A stretch of DNA of 42,210 nt from Peptococcaceae bacterium (GCA_018334055.1 JAGXSS010000107.1:1-42210), one strand, 5' to 3'; positions 9,276 to 19,190 are shown, counted from the stretch's first letter. Notes: generated from the sequence alone by a model not told the origin. Program-made: numbers and translations.

Positions 9276-9866
9276 ATGTCTCAGGAGTATCAGGTATTAG
9301 CCGGACCGGAAGGGTATTTGCCGCCGGCGGCAGCAGTCATGGGAGTGGAGCTCCCCAAAACAGGAGAAGCCTTAGTCGAGGGCAGCTTAGTGTCAGACAC
9401 TGAAGCCTTGCACAAGATTGCCGACAAACTTCTCTCCGCAAAAAACCCATTTTTCTTTCCTGGCCCCTTGTTGTTATGGGCTTGGAAGGCCGGCGTGGCA
9501 GAGAGAGCACAAGCAGTGCGTGATCTAGCCGACGCTGTCGGTGCAGGGGTAATTCCCATGCCCGATTATCGCCCGAAGTACCCTATGATTAACCCCGCCA
9601 TCGAGATTAACCCCAATCACCCCAATTTAACAATCTGGCATAACAAAATCGATGTCTGTGTTTTTGTCGGGGTCCACTGTCATTATGCCAACATTGCGCT
9701 TAAAATTATTCGGGGTGGCACGAGTTGCTACACAATTGCGCTCTGTGGCGAAGCAGGTCACGAGGATGCCATGATCTCCCTCAGGGATGTCAACCTCGCT
9801 AAGATCCAAGAGTTGACAGCAATAGTAATGGACAAAAAACGGCAGATCGCCGGGGGGGGTAAGTAG
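9276..9866 (+). CDS. CO dehydrogenase beta subunit / acetyl-CoA synthase epsilon-like protein
   Basis: DKLLSAKNPFFFPGPLLLWAWKAG...ADAVGAGVIPMPDYRPKYPMIN...VCVFVGVHCHYANIALKIIRGGTSCYTIAL resembles the CODH/ACS epsilon fold family. First gene of the por-like operon; GGAGG upstream of ATG 9276. Confidence 0.75.
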   Translation: MSQEYQVLAGPEGYLPPAAAVMGVELPKTGEALVEGSLVSDTEALHKIADKLLSAKNPFFFPGPLLLWAWKAGVAERAQAVRDLADAVGAGVIPMPDYRPKYPMINPAIEINPNHPNLTIWHNKIDVCVFVGVHCHYANIALKIIRGGTSCYTIALCGEAGHEDAMISLRDVNLAKIQELTAIVMDKKRQIAGGGK

Positions 9867-9867
9867 A

Positions 9868-11004
9868 TTGCAGAAGGTAGTTAGTCCGGAACATCTATTT
9901 TTTGAAGCCCCACGTGAGCAAGTGTTTATCACCGGCAGTGAGGCCGTGCGCGAAGCCGTAAGGCGTGCCAACGTGGACATGGCCATTTCCTACCCGATTA
10001 CCCCTCAATCTGAAAGCATGCACCTCGTGGGTGACATCTTTAAAGAAGGGTACATCCGCGAATATTTCCGGGGTGAAAATGAGTTTGCCGTCATGTCTGC
10101 GGTGGCAGGCGCGTCCATGGGTGGAGTCAGAGTTTTCACTGCGACCGGGGGACCGGGAACACTAAGGGCATTCGAACTGTTCTCTACTTGGTCAGGGGCA
10201 AGGTTGCCAATAGTTTGCGCGTTTATGACGCGTGGCGTTAACTCTCCCTTGACCATTCAGCCCGACACGATCGAGATGTCCTACCTTCTAGACACGGGAA
10301 TGATCATGCTCCACGCCGAAAACGCCCAAGATTTGTACGATTACCTCCTCAAAGCCTTTCCCATCGCCGAACAGACCGAAGTGCACATTCCAGTGGGTGT
10401 TTTTGCGGACGGCTTTTTTGTCACCCACACCCGTGAAAATGTTAAGGTAGCACCGGTAGACATCAAGCTACCGCCTTATAATGCGTACAGCGCTCCCGTG
10501 CCGGTCATGGATATGGAAAACGTACCTTTCCGACAGATGCGCGACCCATTTGTCATGAAGAGCAACTACGTCAGTTACGCGGCCCATGCCTCCTGGCAAC
10601 AGGAAGTTATGGCTGCGGCAGAGCGGGCTCGCCCATCTATTTCTAGTTACCTCGGAGGCTTGCTTGAAGTCGAAAATGCGGATGCCGACATCTTGATTAT
10701 CACCTCAGGCACAGCAGTTTCCATCGCCAGGGAGGCCGTCGCCCAAGCCAAACAAGAAGGCTTCAATGTCGGTTTAGTGAAAATAAAATGTATCAGGCCT
10801 TTCCCCACGGAAGAAATTCGGGCCCTCACCAAAAACGCTAAAGCGGTGATTGTACCGGAATTTAACCGTGTTGGCTGGCTGGCAAAAGAGATTAAGAGTA
10901 TCATTCCAGACAATGATAAAGTTATCGGTGCTCCGCGAGTCTTTGGTGGCATGACCATGCCTACACAGTCCATTTTGGCAGAGATCAGGAGGTGCCAAGC
11001 GTGA
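9868..11004 (+). CDS. porA: 2-oxoacid:ferredoxin oxidoreductase alpha subunit
   Basis: ITGSEAVREAVRRANVDMAISYPITPQSE...GENEFAVMSAVAGASMGGVRVFTATGGPG. Likely TTG start. Confidence 0.9.
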   Translation: MQKVVSPEHLFFEAPREQVFITGSEAVREAVRRANVDMAISYPITPQSESMHLVGDIFKEGYIREYFRGENEFAVMSAVAGASMGGVRVFTATGGPGTLRAFELFSTWSGARLPIVCAFMTRGVNSPLTIQPDTIEMSYLLDTGMIMLHAENAQDLYDYLLKAFPIAEQTEVHIPVGVFADGFFVTHTRENVKVAPVDIKLPPYNAYSAPVPVMDMENVPFRQMRDPFVMKSNYVSYAAHASWQQEVMAAAERARPSISSYLGGLLEVENADADILIITSGTAVSIAREAVAQAKQEGFNVGLVKIKCIRPFPTEEIRALTKNAKAVIVPEFNRVGWLAKEIKSIIPDNDKVIGAPRVFGGMTMPTQSILAEIRRCQA

Positions 11005-11858
11005 CCAAGAATATTCTAAAGATGTCCCCCGCCTTTGCGGATATAATCCCAGCAGAGTACCGGGAACTAGTTGATAATGGCCCCTACGGCCGTGACGTCG
11101 GCGTTGCCGAACTGGGCACTTTTAAAGAATTGCTGGAAGAACACCCGCTGTGTGCGGGTTGCGGTCTAGCACTCGCCCTGCGCATTTTCTTGGCTTCACT
11201 GCCTGCTCCGGAAGATACTATTGTAGTTGGTTCAACCGGTTGCAGCAGTCTGGTATTTCCGCAGGCCGCGGTGCAAAACATCCACTCCTTATTTGGCAAC
11301 CAAAACTCTGTTGCCTCGGGGTTGAAGAGAGCTTTAAAATTGCGGTTTCCGGATAAGGACAAAGATGTCATTGTAGTTGCCGGGGATGGTGCGACGGCGG
11401 ACATCGGCTTGGACATGGTGATGCATTCGTGGTTCCGTCGGGAGAACATCACCACCATCATGCTGGACAACGAAGCGTACGCCAATACCGGCGGTCAAGA
11501 AAGTGGCATGTCCCAGCAGGGAACCGTGCTCTACATGGCGCCTAAGGGCAAGAACTTCCCAAAAATCTCCATGCCAGAACTAGCGCGTGAAGCTGGTTGC
11601 GTGTACGTAGCAGTCGGCACCCCAGCCCAACCCAGGAAATTAGAAAAGATGATTAAGCGGGCGATTCTTTTGGCGCGACACATAGGTCCCACCTATGTGC
11701 AGATCATGACCCCTTGCCCGACAAATTACAAATTTAAAAACAATGAGACCGTTAATCGCCTGAAAGGTCTCGAGAAGGATGGCGTGTTTAAACCGCGTGA
11801 ATACATCACAGCTGAGGCGCAAGAGGCCCTTAACAAGCTTGAGGAGGTGAGCAAGTAG
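11001..11858 (+). CDS. porB: 2-oxoacid:ferredoxin oxidoreductase beta subunit (TPP-binding)
   Basis: CAGCGLALALR, VVAGDGATADIGLDMVMHSWFRRENITTIMLDNEAYANTGGQESG. GTGA overlap with the alpha stop; GGAGG upstream. Confidence 0.9.
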   Translation: MTKNILKMSPAFADIIPAEYRELVDNGPYGRDVGVAELGTFKELLEEHPLCAGCGLALALRIFLASLPAPEDTIVVGSTGCSSLVFPQAAVQNIHSLFGNQNSVASGLKRALKLRFPDKDKDVIVVAGDGATADIGLDMVMHSWFRRENITTIMLDNEAYANTGGQESGMSQQGTVLYMAPKGKNFPKISMPELAREAGCVYVAVGTPAQPRKLEKMIKRAILLARHIGPTYVQIMTPCPTNYKFKNNETVNRLKGLEKDGVFKPREYITAEAQEALNKLEEVSK

Positions 11859-12544
11859 TGACTACGAAAGTAAACATCCGCATGTCTGGTTTAGGTGGCC
11901 AGGGCGTTGTCACTGCAGCGCATATCCTAGGGGCTGCCGCAACGCGCGACGGTTTGATTAGCATTGTCAATCCATTTTTCGGCGCTGAAAAGCGTCTGGC
12001 GCCCGCTGAAAGTTATGTGCGCATCTCTGATGAGCCCATTTATGAGCGTGGCGAGGTGCTCTTCCCTAACATCATCATGATCTTCCATCCCCATGTCATC
12101 ACCATGGGCAAGTGTTACACCATGCCATTTTTTGACGGACTCCAACCTGGGGGGATAATGCTCATCAACTCTGATGAAATCCTTCCGTTAAGTGAAGAAG
12201 AAAAGTCCAAGCTCGCCGCATTACAGGCGCGGATCTTCTATGTACCTGCCACTAAGGTTGCCCTTGAGGTAGCTAACACCGAGTTGTCTACAAATATAGC
12301 CATGCTCGGTGGTTTGATGGCTGTTTCGCCTAAGTTGGTCACGACCCGCGCTATCAGCGAGTCCATCGCGGAGCGTTTTGGTGGCGGAAAGTTCGTGGCC
12401 TCGGCCACTACCGCGGCCCTTGACGATGTCGTCAAGAGCAAGTTCGGGAAGTTAGAGCAGTTGGTAGAGAAGAATATGGAAATTGTTGATAAAGGCGGCC
12501 AAGCTGTGCATGAATTTTTGATTTCGCGCGCGGCCAGCGCCTAG
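11858..12544 (+). CDS. porG: 2-oxoacid:ferredoxin oxidoreductase gamma subunit
   Basis: VNIRMSGLGGQGVVTAAHILGAAATRDGL. GTG start overlapping the beta stop. Confidence 0.9.
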   Translation: MTTKVNIRMSGLGGQGVVTAAHILGAAATRDGLISIVNPFFGAEKRLAPAESYVRISDEPIYERGEVLFPNIIMIFHPHVITMGKCYTMPFFDGLQPGGIMLINSDEILPLSEEEKSKLAALQARIFYVPATKVALEVANTELSTNIAMLGGLMAVSPKLVTTRAISESIAERFGGGKFVASATTAALDDVVKSKFGKLEQLVEKNMEIVDKGGQAVHEFLISRAASA

Positions 12545-12558
12545 GGGGGGGCTACACC

Positions 12559-12753
12559 ATGTATGTCGCAATAAAACTTAACAAAGAGAAGTGCATCGGC
12601 TGCAAAATGTGTATCTTTGTTTGCCCTGAGGCCAATGTCATCGCTTTCTGTCCTAAATCTAAGAAGGTAGATGTGAATGAAGCCCGCTGCAAAGGCTGCG
12701 GTCTATGCGTCGTGGCTTGTCCTAAGGACGCCCTCACTCTCGACAACAACTAG
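12559..12753 (+). CDS. porD: 4Fe-4S ferredoxin-type delta subunit
   Basis: 64 aa with CIGCKMCIFVCP and CKGCGLCVVACP. Confidence 0.88.
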   Translation: MYVAIKLNKEKCIGCKMCIFVCPEANVIAFCPKSKKVDVNEARCKGCGLCVVACPKDALTLDNN

Positions 12754-12766
12754 TCTGCGCGGCGAG

Positions 12767-12795
12767 TTGACAGCGGCTGTGGTACGTGCTAGTAT
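12767..12795 (+). promoter_or_regulatory. Promoter of the leuS leader
   Basis: TTGACA 12767-12772, 17-nt spacer, TAGTAT 12790-12795. Confidence 0.75.
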
Positions 12796-12799
12796 TCTA

Positions 12800-13011
12800 G
12801 CAACAACGATGAAGAGGAATTGCTGGCTAGGGCATGGAAGAGAGCTGTCGATTGGTGAGAGACAGTGGTGCCCGACCTCGCATCTCACCTCGGAGTTGGC
12901 ACCGGGTCGCACCGTTATCTGCCCATAGTGGGCGCTGAGGCGTCAATTAGAGTGGTACCGCGGAAGCAGGGTCTTTCGTCTCTTTATTGGGACGAAAGAC
13001 CTTATTTTTAT
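12800..13011 (+). ncRNA. T-box leader controlling leuS (specifier probably CUC)
   Basis: Stem I elements AAGAGAG...GATTGGTGAGAGACAG, putative specifier CTC (12884-12886) before ACCTCGGAG, T-box TGGTACCGCGG (12953-12963), and terminator GGTCTTTCGTC/GACGAAAGACC plus T run. Confidence 0.92.
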
Positions 13012-13019
13012 AGGAAGGG

Positions 13020-15473
13020 ATGAGGACATTGAAGTACGGCAAGCACACCGACACTAAATGGCAAGAAAACTGGGAGAGAAACGGCATCTACAAATTTAAC
13101 CGCGAAAATATAGAGAAGAAGTTTTACTGCTTGGAGATGTTTTCTTACCCGTCCGGAGCGAAACTCCATGTGGGGCATTGGTGGAATTTTGGTCTCACCG
13201 ATTCTTGGGCGAGGGTAAAACGCATGCAAGGCCACTCCGTCTTCCACCCTATGGGTTTTGACGCCTTTGGCCTGCCGGCCGAGAATTATGCCATTAAGAC
13301 GGGCATCCATCCTGAAGACTCGACCATGGCCAACATCGCGACCATGCGTGAACAACTCCGTACCATGGGTGGGACTTTCGATTGGGACCACGAGGTAGTG
13401 ACCTGTCTGCCATCATATTACAGGTGGACGCAGTGGTTGTTTCTGGAGCTGCACGAGCATGGCCTAGCCTACCGAAAAGAAGCTCCCGTTAACTGGTGTC
13501 CCAGCTGTAACACTTCATTGGCTAACGAACAGGTAGAGCATGGAGCATGTGAACGGTGCAACGCGGAAGTCACGAAGCGCAATCTAACACAGTGGTTTTT
13601 CAAGATTACGGCATACGCCGATGATCTTTTGGCGGGACATGAAGAAATAAATTGGCCTGAGAAAACCAAGGCCATGCAAAAAAATTGGATCGGCAAGAGC
13701 ACCGGAGCGACCATCATTTTCCCGCTCGAGCATCAGGCGGAGACAATCGAAGTGTTTACCACGCGCGCCGACACGTTATTTGGTTGTACCTACTTAGTGC
13801 TGGCCCCCGAGCATCCTCTCGTTAAAGCGGTGGTTAGGGAGCCCTTTGGCGAGCAAGTAGCAGACTACCAGGAGCAAACTAAAAGGCAGAGCGAAATAGA
13901 CCGCCTCGCCACAACCAAGGAGAAGACTGGCGTCTTTACCGGCTCCTATGCCTACCATCCTGCTACAGGAGAAAGAATTGCCATCTGGATTGCCGATTAT
14001 GTTCTCGCTACCTATGGTACGGGGGCGGTTATGGCTGTACCCGGCCACGATGCCAGAGATTATGATTTTGCGGCAAAATACCATCTACCGATAGTCAGGG
14101 TAGTACAGGGGAAGGATGGTTGTGATGATAGCCTACCTTTTGTGGCCGATGGCATAGTAGTGGGCAGTAGTGCTTTCGACGGTCTCACCTCCGAGCAGGC
14201 GAGAATAGCCATAGTAGAACACCTCCACTCCCAAAATGGCCACGCCCATTTTACCACTACCTATCGGCTGCGTGATTGGCTCGTGTCGCGCCAAAGATAC
14301 TGGGGTGCACCAATACCCATCATTTACTGTGATGATTGTGGGGTAGTTCCTGTCCCTGCAAGCGATCTCCCAGTCTTGTTGCCCTACAATGTTGACTTCA
14401 CCCCCGATGGTCAGTCTCCACTGGCAAAGTCGGCGGAATTTGTCAATGTACCATGCCCTAAATGCCACAAACGGGCCAAGCGGGAGACGGATACCCTAGA
14501 CACTTTCGTTGATTCCTCTTGGTACTTTTTACGTTATCCGGACAACAAGAACAATGACCAGCCGTGGGATATTGATTGGATAAACAAATTACTGCCGGTG
14601 GACATGTATGTTGGAGGACCGGAGCATGCGGTCATGCACTTGCTGTACGCCCGTTTTATAGTTAAAGCGCTGAAGGACATGGGTTACGTGAACTTCGGCG
14701 AACCCTTCAAGGCCCTTGTGCATCAAGGGATTATCCTGGGCGCAGATGGCGAAAAAATGAGCAAATCTAAGGGCAATGTGGTTTCTCCTGACGCCTACAT
14801 TGATAAGCACGGCGCGGATGTTTTTCGGCTCTACCTACTATTTGGCTTTAACTATCTCGAAGGCGGTCCGTGGAGCGATGATGGCATCAAGGCTACCGCC
14901 CGTTACGTGGAGAGGGTAGAGCGTGTGATTGAGCGAGCGACAGAAAAAATGAACCATGTTGGAGAATCTATGGGCGGGGCCGAGCAAGAGCTGAATTATG
15001 TTTTGCATCGTGCCATTTATGGTATTACTCAAGATGTTCTTGACTTTGGCTTTAACACCTGTGTTTCGAAACTCATGGAACTGACCAATGCGCTCCATCG
15101 GTATGATATGGAGGCGCCTACCAAAAATGGACCATTTGTGCGGCACGTGACAGAAAACTTTGTTCGCTTACTCGCCCCATTTGCCCCCCACTTGGCAGAG
15201 GAACTTTGGGCTAGTTTAGGTCACTCCAATTCTGTTCACGGCGAGGCATGGCCCCAACATGACCCGAAAGCCTTAAACAGGCAACGAATCGAGTTGGCGG
15301 TACAAGTGAACGGTCGCCTGCGGGATAAAATAGAGGTGGCAAGCGATGCCAATGAAGATGAAATCAAGACACTCGCCTTGCAAGCCGAAAAAGTCCTGCC
15401 CTTCCTGACCAACACTATCGTGCGCAAGATTATTGTGGTCAAAGGAAGCCTAGTAAACATTGTCCTAGGTTAA
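13020..15473 (+). CDS. leuS: Leucyl-tRNA synthetase
   Basis: 817 aa. MFSYPSGAKLHVGHWWNFGLTD (HIGH-like), DGEKMSKSKGNVVSPD (KMSKS), CP1 editing domain. Confidence 0.98.
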   Translation: MRTLKYGKHTDTKWQENWERNGIYKFNRENIEKKFYCLEMFSYPSGAKLHVGHWWNFGLTDSWARVKRMQGHSVFHPMGFDAFGLPAENYAIKTGIHPEDSTMANIATMREQLRTMGGTFDWDHEVVTCLPSYYRWTQWLFLELHEHGLAYRKEAPVNWCPSCNTSLANEQVEHGACERCNAEVTKRNLTQWFFKITAYADDLLAGHEEINWPEKTKAMQKNWIGKSTGATIIFPLEHQAETIEVFTTRADTLFGCTYLVLAPEHPLVKAVVREPFGEQVADYQEQTKRQSEIDRLATTKEKTGVFTGSYAYHPATGERIAIWIADYVLATYGTGAVMAVPGHDARDYDFAAKYHLPIVRVVQGKDGCDDSLPFVADGIVVGSSAFDGLTSEQARIAIVEHLHSQNGHAHFTTTYRLRDWLVSRQRYWGAPIPIIYCDDCGVVPVPASDLPVLLPYNVDFTPDGQSPLAKSAEFVNVPCPKCHKRAKRETDTLDTFVDSSWYFLRYPDNKNNDQPWDIDWINKLLPVDMYVGGPEHAVMHLLYARFIVKALKDMGYVNFGEPFKALVHQGIILGADGEKMSKSKGNVVSPDAYIDKHGADVFRLYLLFGFNYLEGGPWSDDGIKATARYVERVERVIERATEKMNHVGESMGGAEQELNYVLHRAIYGITQDVLDFGFNTCVSKLMELTNALHRYDMEAPTKNGPFVRHVTENFVRLLAPFAPHLAEELWASLGHSNSVHGEAWPQHDPKALNRQRIELAVQVNGRLRDKIEVASDANEDEIKTLALQAEKVLPFLTNTIVRKIIVVKGSLVNIVLG

Positions 15474-15565
15474 AATTACCGGTTTCGGAGAAAGGGGAAG
15501 ATTTTTGTTTCAGGCTATAGTATACTGTATACATTACCATGTCTATAGAAAGGACGACAAATACT

Positions 15566-18500
15566 ATGCCTAGAAACAAAGTCACCATCGATGGCAATAC
15601 TGCTGCCGCCCACGTCGCCTATGCTTTTAGCGATGTTGCGGCCATATATCCAATCACTCCTTCCTCAAACATGGGGGAGGTCGCAGACGAGTGGTCCGCC
15701 TATGGTCGTCAGAACATGTGGGGGCAGACCCTGCGCGTGACTGAACTGCAATCTGAAGCCGGGGCGGCCGGAGCTGTTCATGGCGCTTTGGCGGCAGGGG
15801 CATTGACGACCACATTTACCGCCTCGCAAGGACTCTTGCTGATGATTCCCAATATGTACAAAATAGCAGGAGAGCTTTGGCCGACTGTCTTTCATGTGTC
15901 CGCCCGTGCTCTGGCAACCCACGCCTTATCCATCTTCGGCGATCATTCCGATGTAATGGCTACAAGGCAAACTGGGTTCGCCATGATTGCCGCGGCTTCA
16001 GTACAAGAAGTGATGGATTTGTCCTTAGTAGCTCATTTGACGACCCTAAAGACCAAGGTGCCATTTTTGCATTTCTTCGATGGATTCCGCACCTCGCACG
16101 AAATACAAAAAATTGAGGAAATCGACTACGCAAGCATGAAAAATCTTGTCGACATGGATGCCGTGCGCGACTTTCGCCGCCGCGCCCAAAACCCGGAACA
16201 TCCGGTACAACGCGGCACCGCCCAAAACCCTGACATCTACTTCCAAGGGCGCGAAGCAAGCAACAGGTACTATGATGCCACGCCAAAAATAGTTGCTGAT
16301 ATCATGGAGCAGGTTGGTGCGCTTACCGGTCGTCACTACAAACCCTTTGACTATGTGGGTGCAAAAGACGCCGAGAGGGTCATTATCATCATGGGTTCTG
16401 GGGCTGAGACCGTAGAAGAAACCGTCAAACACCTAGTTGCTCAGGGCGAAAAGGTTGGTGTCATCAAGGTCAGGCTCTACAGGCCATTTAGTGCCCGGCA
16501 CTTTCTCAGTGTCATGCCGCAGTCGGCCACGCGAATTGCCGTCATGGATAGGACCAAGGAACCTGGTTCACTAGGAGAGCCGCTCTACCAAGATATCTGC
16601 ACTGTATATGCTGAACAGGGTGAACACAGGCTCATCGTAGGTGGGCGGTATGGTCTGGGATCAAAAGAATTCACGCCTTCGATGGTCCAGGCCATTTTCG
16701 ACAATTTAGCGGCTCAAACACCTAAGAATCACTTTACTGTCGGCATTTTTGATGACGTGACCCACACCTCTCTTGAAGTTGTAACCCATGTAGATGCAGC
16801 GCCGGCAGGGCAGTACCGTTGCAAGTTCTATGGTCTGGGGGCCGATGGTACAGTTGGCGCAAACAAAAACTCCATAAAAATCATTGGTGATAATACCGAC
16901 CTCTTTGCCCAGGGGTACTTTGTTTACGATTCAAAAAAATCCGGCGGGATTACCGTATCGCATCTGCGGTTCGGACCAAGCCCCATCACTTCGCCATACC
17001 TAGTTGATCAGGCCGACTTAGTGGCCTGCCACCATGCTTCCTATGTTAGCAGGTATGATCTCTTAGCGGACATTAAAGAGGGCGGGGTATTCCTTCTCAA
17101 TTCGCCTTGGACATTAGAGGAAATGGAGCATAAGCTCCCGGCTCGATTGAAAAGAGCGATTGCCGGCAAGCATGTTGTCTTTTACAACATCGATGCGGTA
17201 AGAATCGCCCATGAAGTAGGGCAGGGGGGACGTATCAATACCATTATGCAGGCGGCCTTCTTTCAGGTCGCAAATGTGATTCCCAGCGCCCAAGCCATTG
17301 CCTATGTCAAAGACGCCATCAAGAAGACCTACAAGCGTAAAGGCGAAGAAGTGGTGGCGCAAAACTATGCCGCTGTGGACCGTACCATAGCCGCGCTGAC
17401 CAAGATCGATTATCCTGCCGAATGGAAGGATGCTGAGGCTGAGATCGACGCGCCCAGCGGCAGTGAGCCACGCTTTATTGCCGAGGTAATGGGTCCCATG
17501 AATCTGCTCAAGGGTGATGATTTGCCGGTTAGTAAGTTTAGTGATGACGGGGTCTTCCCACTCGGCACTACCAAGTATGAAAAGCGGGGCATTGCCATTG
17601 ACATCCCCGTGTGGGTTCCCGAGAGCTGTATACAGTGCAACCAATGCTCATTTGTCTGCCCACATGCTGCTATCCGCCCCTACCTTGCCGCCAGCACCGA
17701 TATAGTTGACAAACCTTCCTTCTTGTTGGGGAAAAATGCCGTGGGGAAAGAGTTTGCTCAACACCAGTACTACATTCAAGTTTCGCCACTCGATTGTACC
17801 GGCTGCGGCAACTGCGTCCAAGTATGCCCGGCGCAACCAAAACCCCTCGTTCTTACTAACTTGGAACAATCGGCCACGGAAGAAAACGCGAAATTTGAAT
17901 ATCTAGAAAGCCTACCTGAACCAAAAGTTAGCTATGACCCTTCTACTGTAAAAAATAGCCAATTCAAGAAGCCGCTATTTGAATACTCGGGTGCCTGTGC
18001 CGGTTGCGGGGAAACACCATACATTAAATTGGTGACGCAACTTTTTGGCGAACGCATGCTCATCGCCAACGCCACAGGTTGCACCTCAATTTACGGGGGC
18101 AGCGCGCCGTCATGCCCATACACCACTAATAAGGATGGGCATGGACCGGCTTGGGCGAACTCACTCTTTGAAGACAATGCTGAGTTTGGCTATGGTATGG
18201 CCCTGGCGGTTATGCAAAAGCGCGATAAACTCACTGAGCTTTGTACCGCTGTAGTGGCCCTCACAGAAAACGAGGAGCTCCGACTGTCTTGTGAGGGTTG
18301 GTTAGCAGGGAAAAAGGACGCCGAAAAATCCCGTCTTTTTGGCGATAAACTACGCCTCCTTGTGCCAAGCGCCCTCGAAACATCACAAGGTGCTCTAAGA
18401 GAGGCCTTGCAAGGCATCGAAGAGCTAGCTGACCACCTAACCAAGAAATCTATTTGGATTATCGGGGGCGACGGCTGGGCTTACGACATCGGTTTTGGTG

Positions 18501-19084
18501 GCCTAGACCATGTCATCGCTTCGGGCGTAGACATCAACCTACTCGTCCTTGATACCGAAGTCTACTCTAACACCGGCGGACAGGCGTCAAAGGCCACGCC
18601 TACGGCCGCTGTGGCCAAATTTGCGGCCAACGGTAAGCGCACCCGCAAAAAAGACCTTGGACTTATGGCGATGTCTTATGGATATGTCTACGTTGCTTCA
18701 ATCAGTAGCGGGGCTAACCGCAACCATACTCTCAAAGCCATCCTTGAAGCAGAGAAGTATGATGGCCCTTCGGTCGTGATCGCCTATTCGCCCTGTATAG
18801 CCCACGGCATCAATATGTCGGCGAGTCAGCAAGAGGGCAAACTCGCCGTCGAATCCGGCTACTGGCCACTCTACCGCTATAATCCGGCTCTGGCCGAAGC
18901 GGGGAAGAATCCATTCACCCTCGACTCGAAGGAGCCAAGCTACAACTTCCGCGACTTTCTAAGGGGCGAAGCTCGTTACGCAACACTGCTGCATGAGTTT
19001 CCCGAGGCGGCGGCAGAGTTATTCGCCGCGGCTGAAAGTGATGCTAAAAGGCGACACGCGCTCTATAGCAAACTCGCTCAGTAA
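15566..19084 (+). CDS. nifJ: Pyruvate:ferredoxin (flavodoxin) oxidoreductase, single chain
   Basis: About 1170 aa. AYAFSDVAAIYPITPSSNMGE, two 4Fe-4S motifs (CIQCNQCSFVCP, CTGCGNCVQVCP), SIWIIGGDGWAYDIGFGGLDHV...DTEVYSNTGGQ. ORF track starts at 15539; ATG 15566 has a closer GAAAGGA. Confidence 0.97.
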   Translation: MPRNKVTIDGNTAAAHVAYAFSDVAAIYPITPSSNMGEVADEWSAYGRQNMWGQTLRVTELQSEAGAAGAVHGALAAGALTTTFTASQGLLLMIPNMYKIAGELWPTVFHVSARALATHALSIFGDHSDVMATRQTGFAMIAAASVQEVMDLSLVAHLTTLKTKVPFLHFFDGFRTSHEIQKIEEIDYASMKNLVDMDAVRDFRRRAQNPEHPVQRGTAQNPDIYFQGREASNRYYDATPKIVADIMEQVGALTGRHYKPFDYVGAKDAERVIIIMGSGAETVEETVKHLVAQGEKVGVIKVRLYRPFSARHFLSVMPQSATRIAVMDRTKEPGSLGEPLYQDICTVYAEQGEHRLIVGGRYGLGSKEFTPSMVQAIFDNLAAQTPKNHFTVGIFDDVTHTSLEVVTHVDAAPAGQYRCKFYGLGADGTVGANKNSIKIIGDNTDLFAQGYFVYDSKKSGGITVSHLRFGPSPITSPYLVDQADLVACHHASYVSRYDLLADIKEGGVFLLNSPWTLEEMEHKLPARLKRAIAGKHVVFYNIDAVRIAHEVGQGGRINTIMQAAFFQVANVIPSAQAIAYVKDAIKKTYKRKGEEVVAQNYAAVDRTIAALTKIDYPAEWKDAEAEIDAPSGSEPRFIAEVMGPMNLLKGDDLPVSKFSDDGVFPLGTTKYEKRGIAIDIPVWVPESCIQCNQCSFVCPHAAIRPYLAASTDIVDKPSFLLGKNAVGKEFAQHQYYIQVSPLDCTGCGNCVQVCPAQPKPLVLTNLEQSATEENAKFEYLESLPEPKVSYDPSTVKNSQFKKPLFEYSGACAGCGETPYIKLVTQLFGERMLIANATGCTSIYGGSAPSCPYTTNKDGHGPAWANSLFEDNAEFGYGMALAVMQKRDKLTELCTAVVALTENEELRLSCEGWLAGKKDAEKSRLFGDKLRLLVPSALETSQGALREALQGIEELADHLTKKSIWIIGGDGWAYDIGFGGLDHVIASGVDINLLVLDTEVYSNTGGQASKATPTAAVAKFAANGKRTRKKDLGLMAMSYGYVYVASISSGANRNHTLKAILEAEKYDGPSVVIAYSPCIAHGINMSASQQEGKLAVESGYWPLYRYNPALAEAGKNPFTLDSKEPSYNFRDFLRGEARYATLLHEFPEAAAELFAAAESDAKRRHALYSKLAQ

Positions 19085-19157
19085 GGCCATTTCCCTTGCG
19101 TCCTATAATATATATTATGTAAACTAGGACAAAGGATCTCGAACCCTAATCGCACCC

Positions 19158-19190
19158 AAAAAGGAACCGATGCGAGTCGGTTCCTTTTGC
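19158..19190. terminator. Rho-independent terminator
   Basis: AAAAGGAACCGA-tgcgag-TCGGTTCCTTTT, perfect 12-bp stem (19159-19188). Confidence 0.85.

Noticed and set aside
17114-17644. 176-aa minus-strand ORF inside nifJ
   Set aside because: Fully antisense to a strongly supported NifJ CDS, with no recognisable domain or SD.
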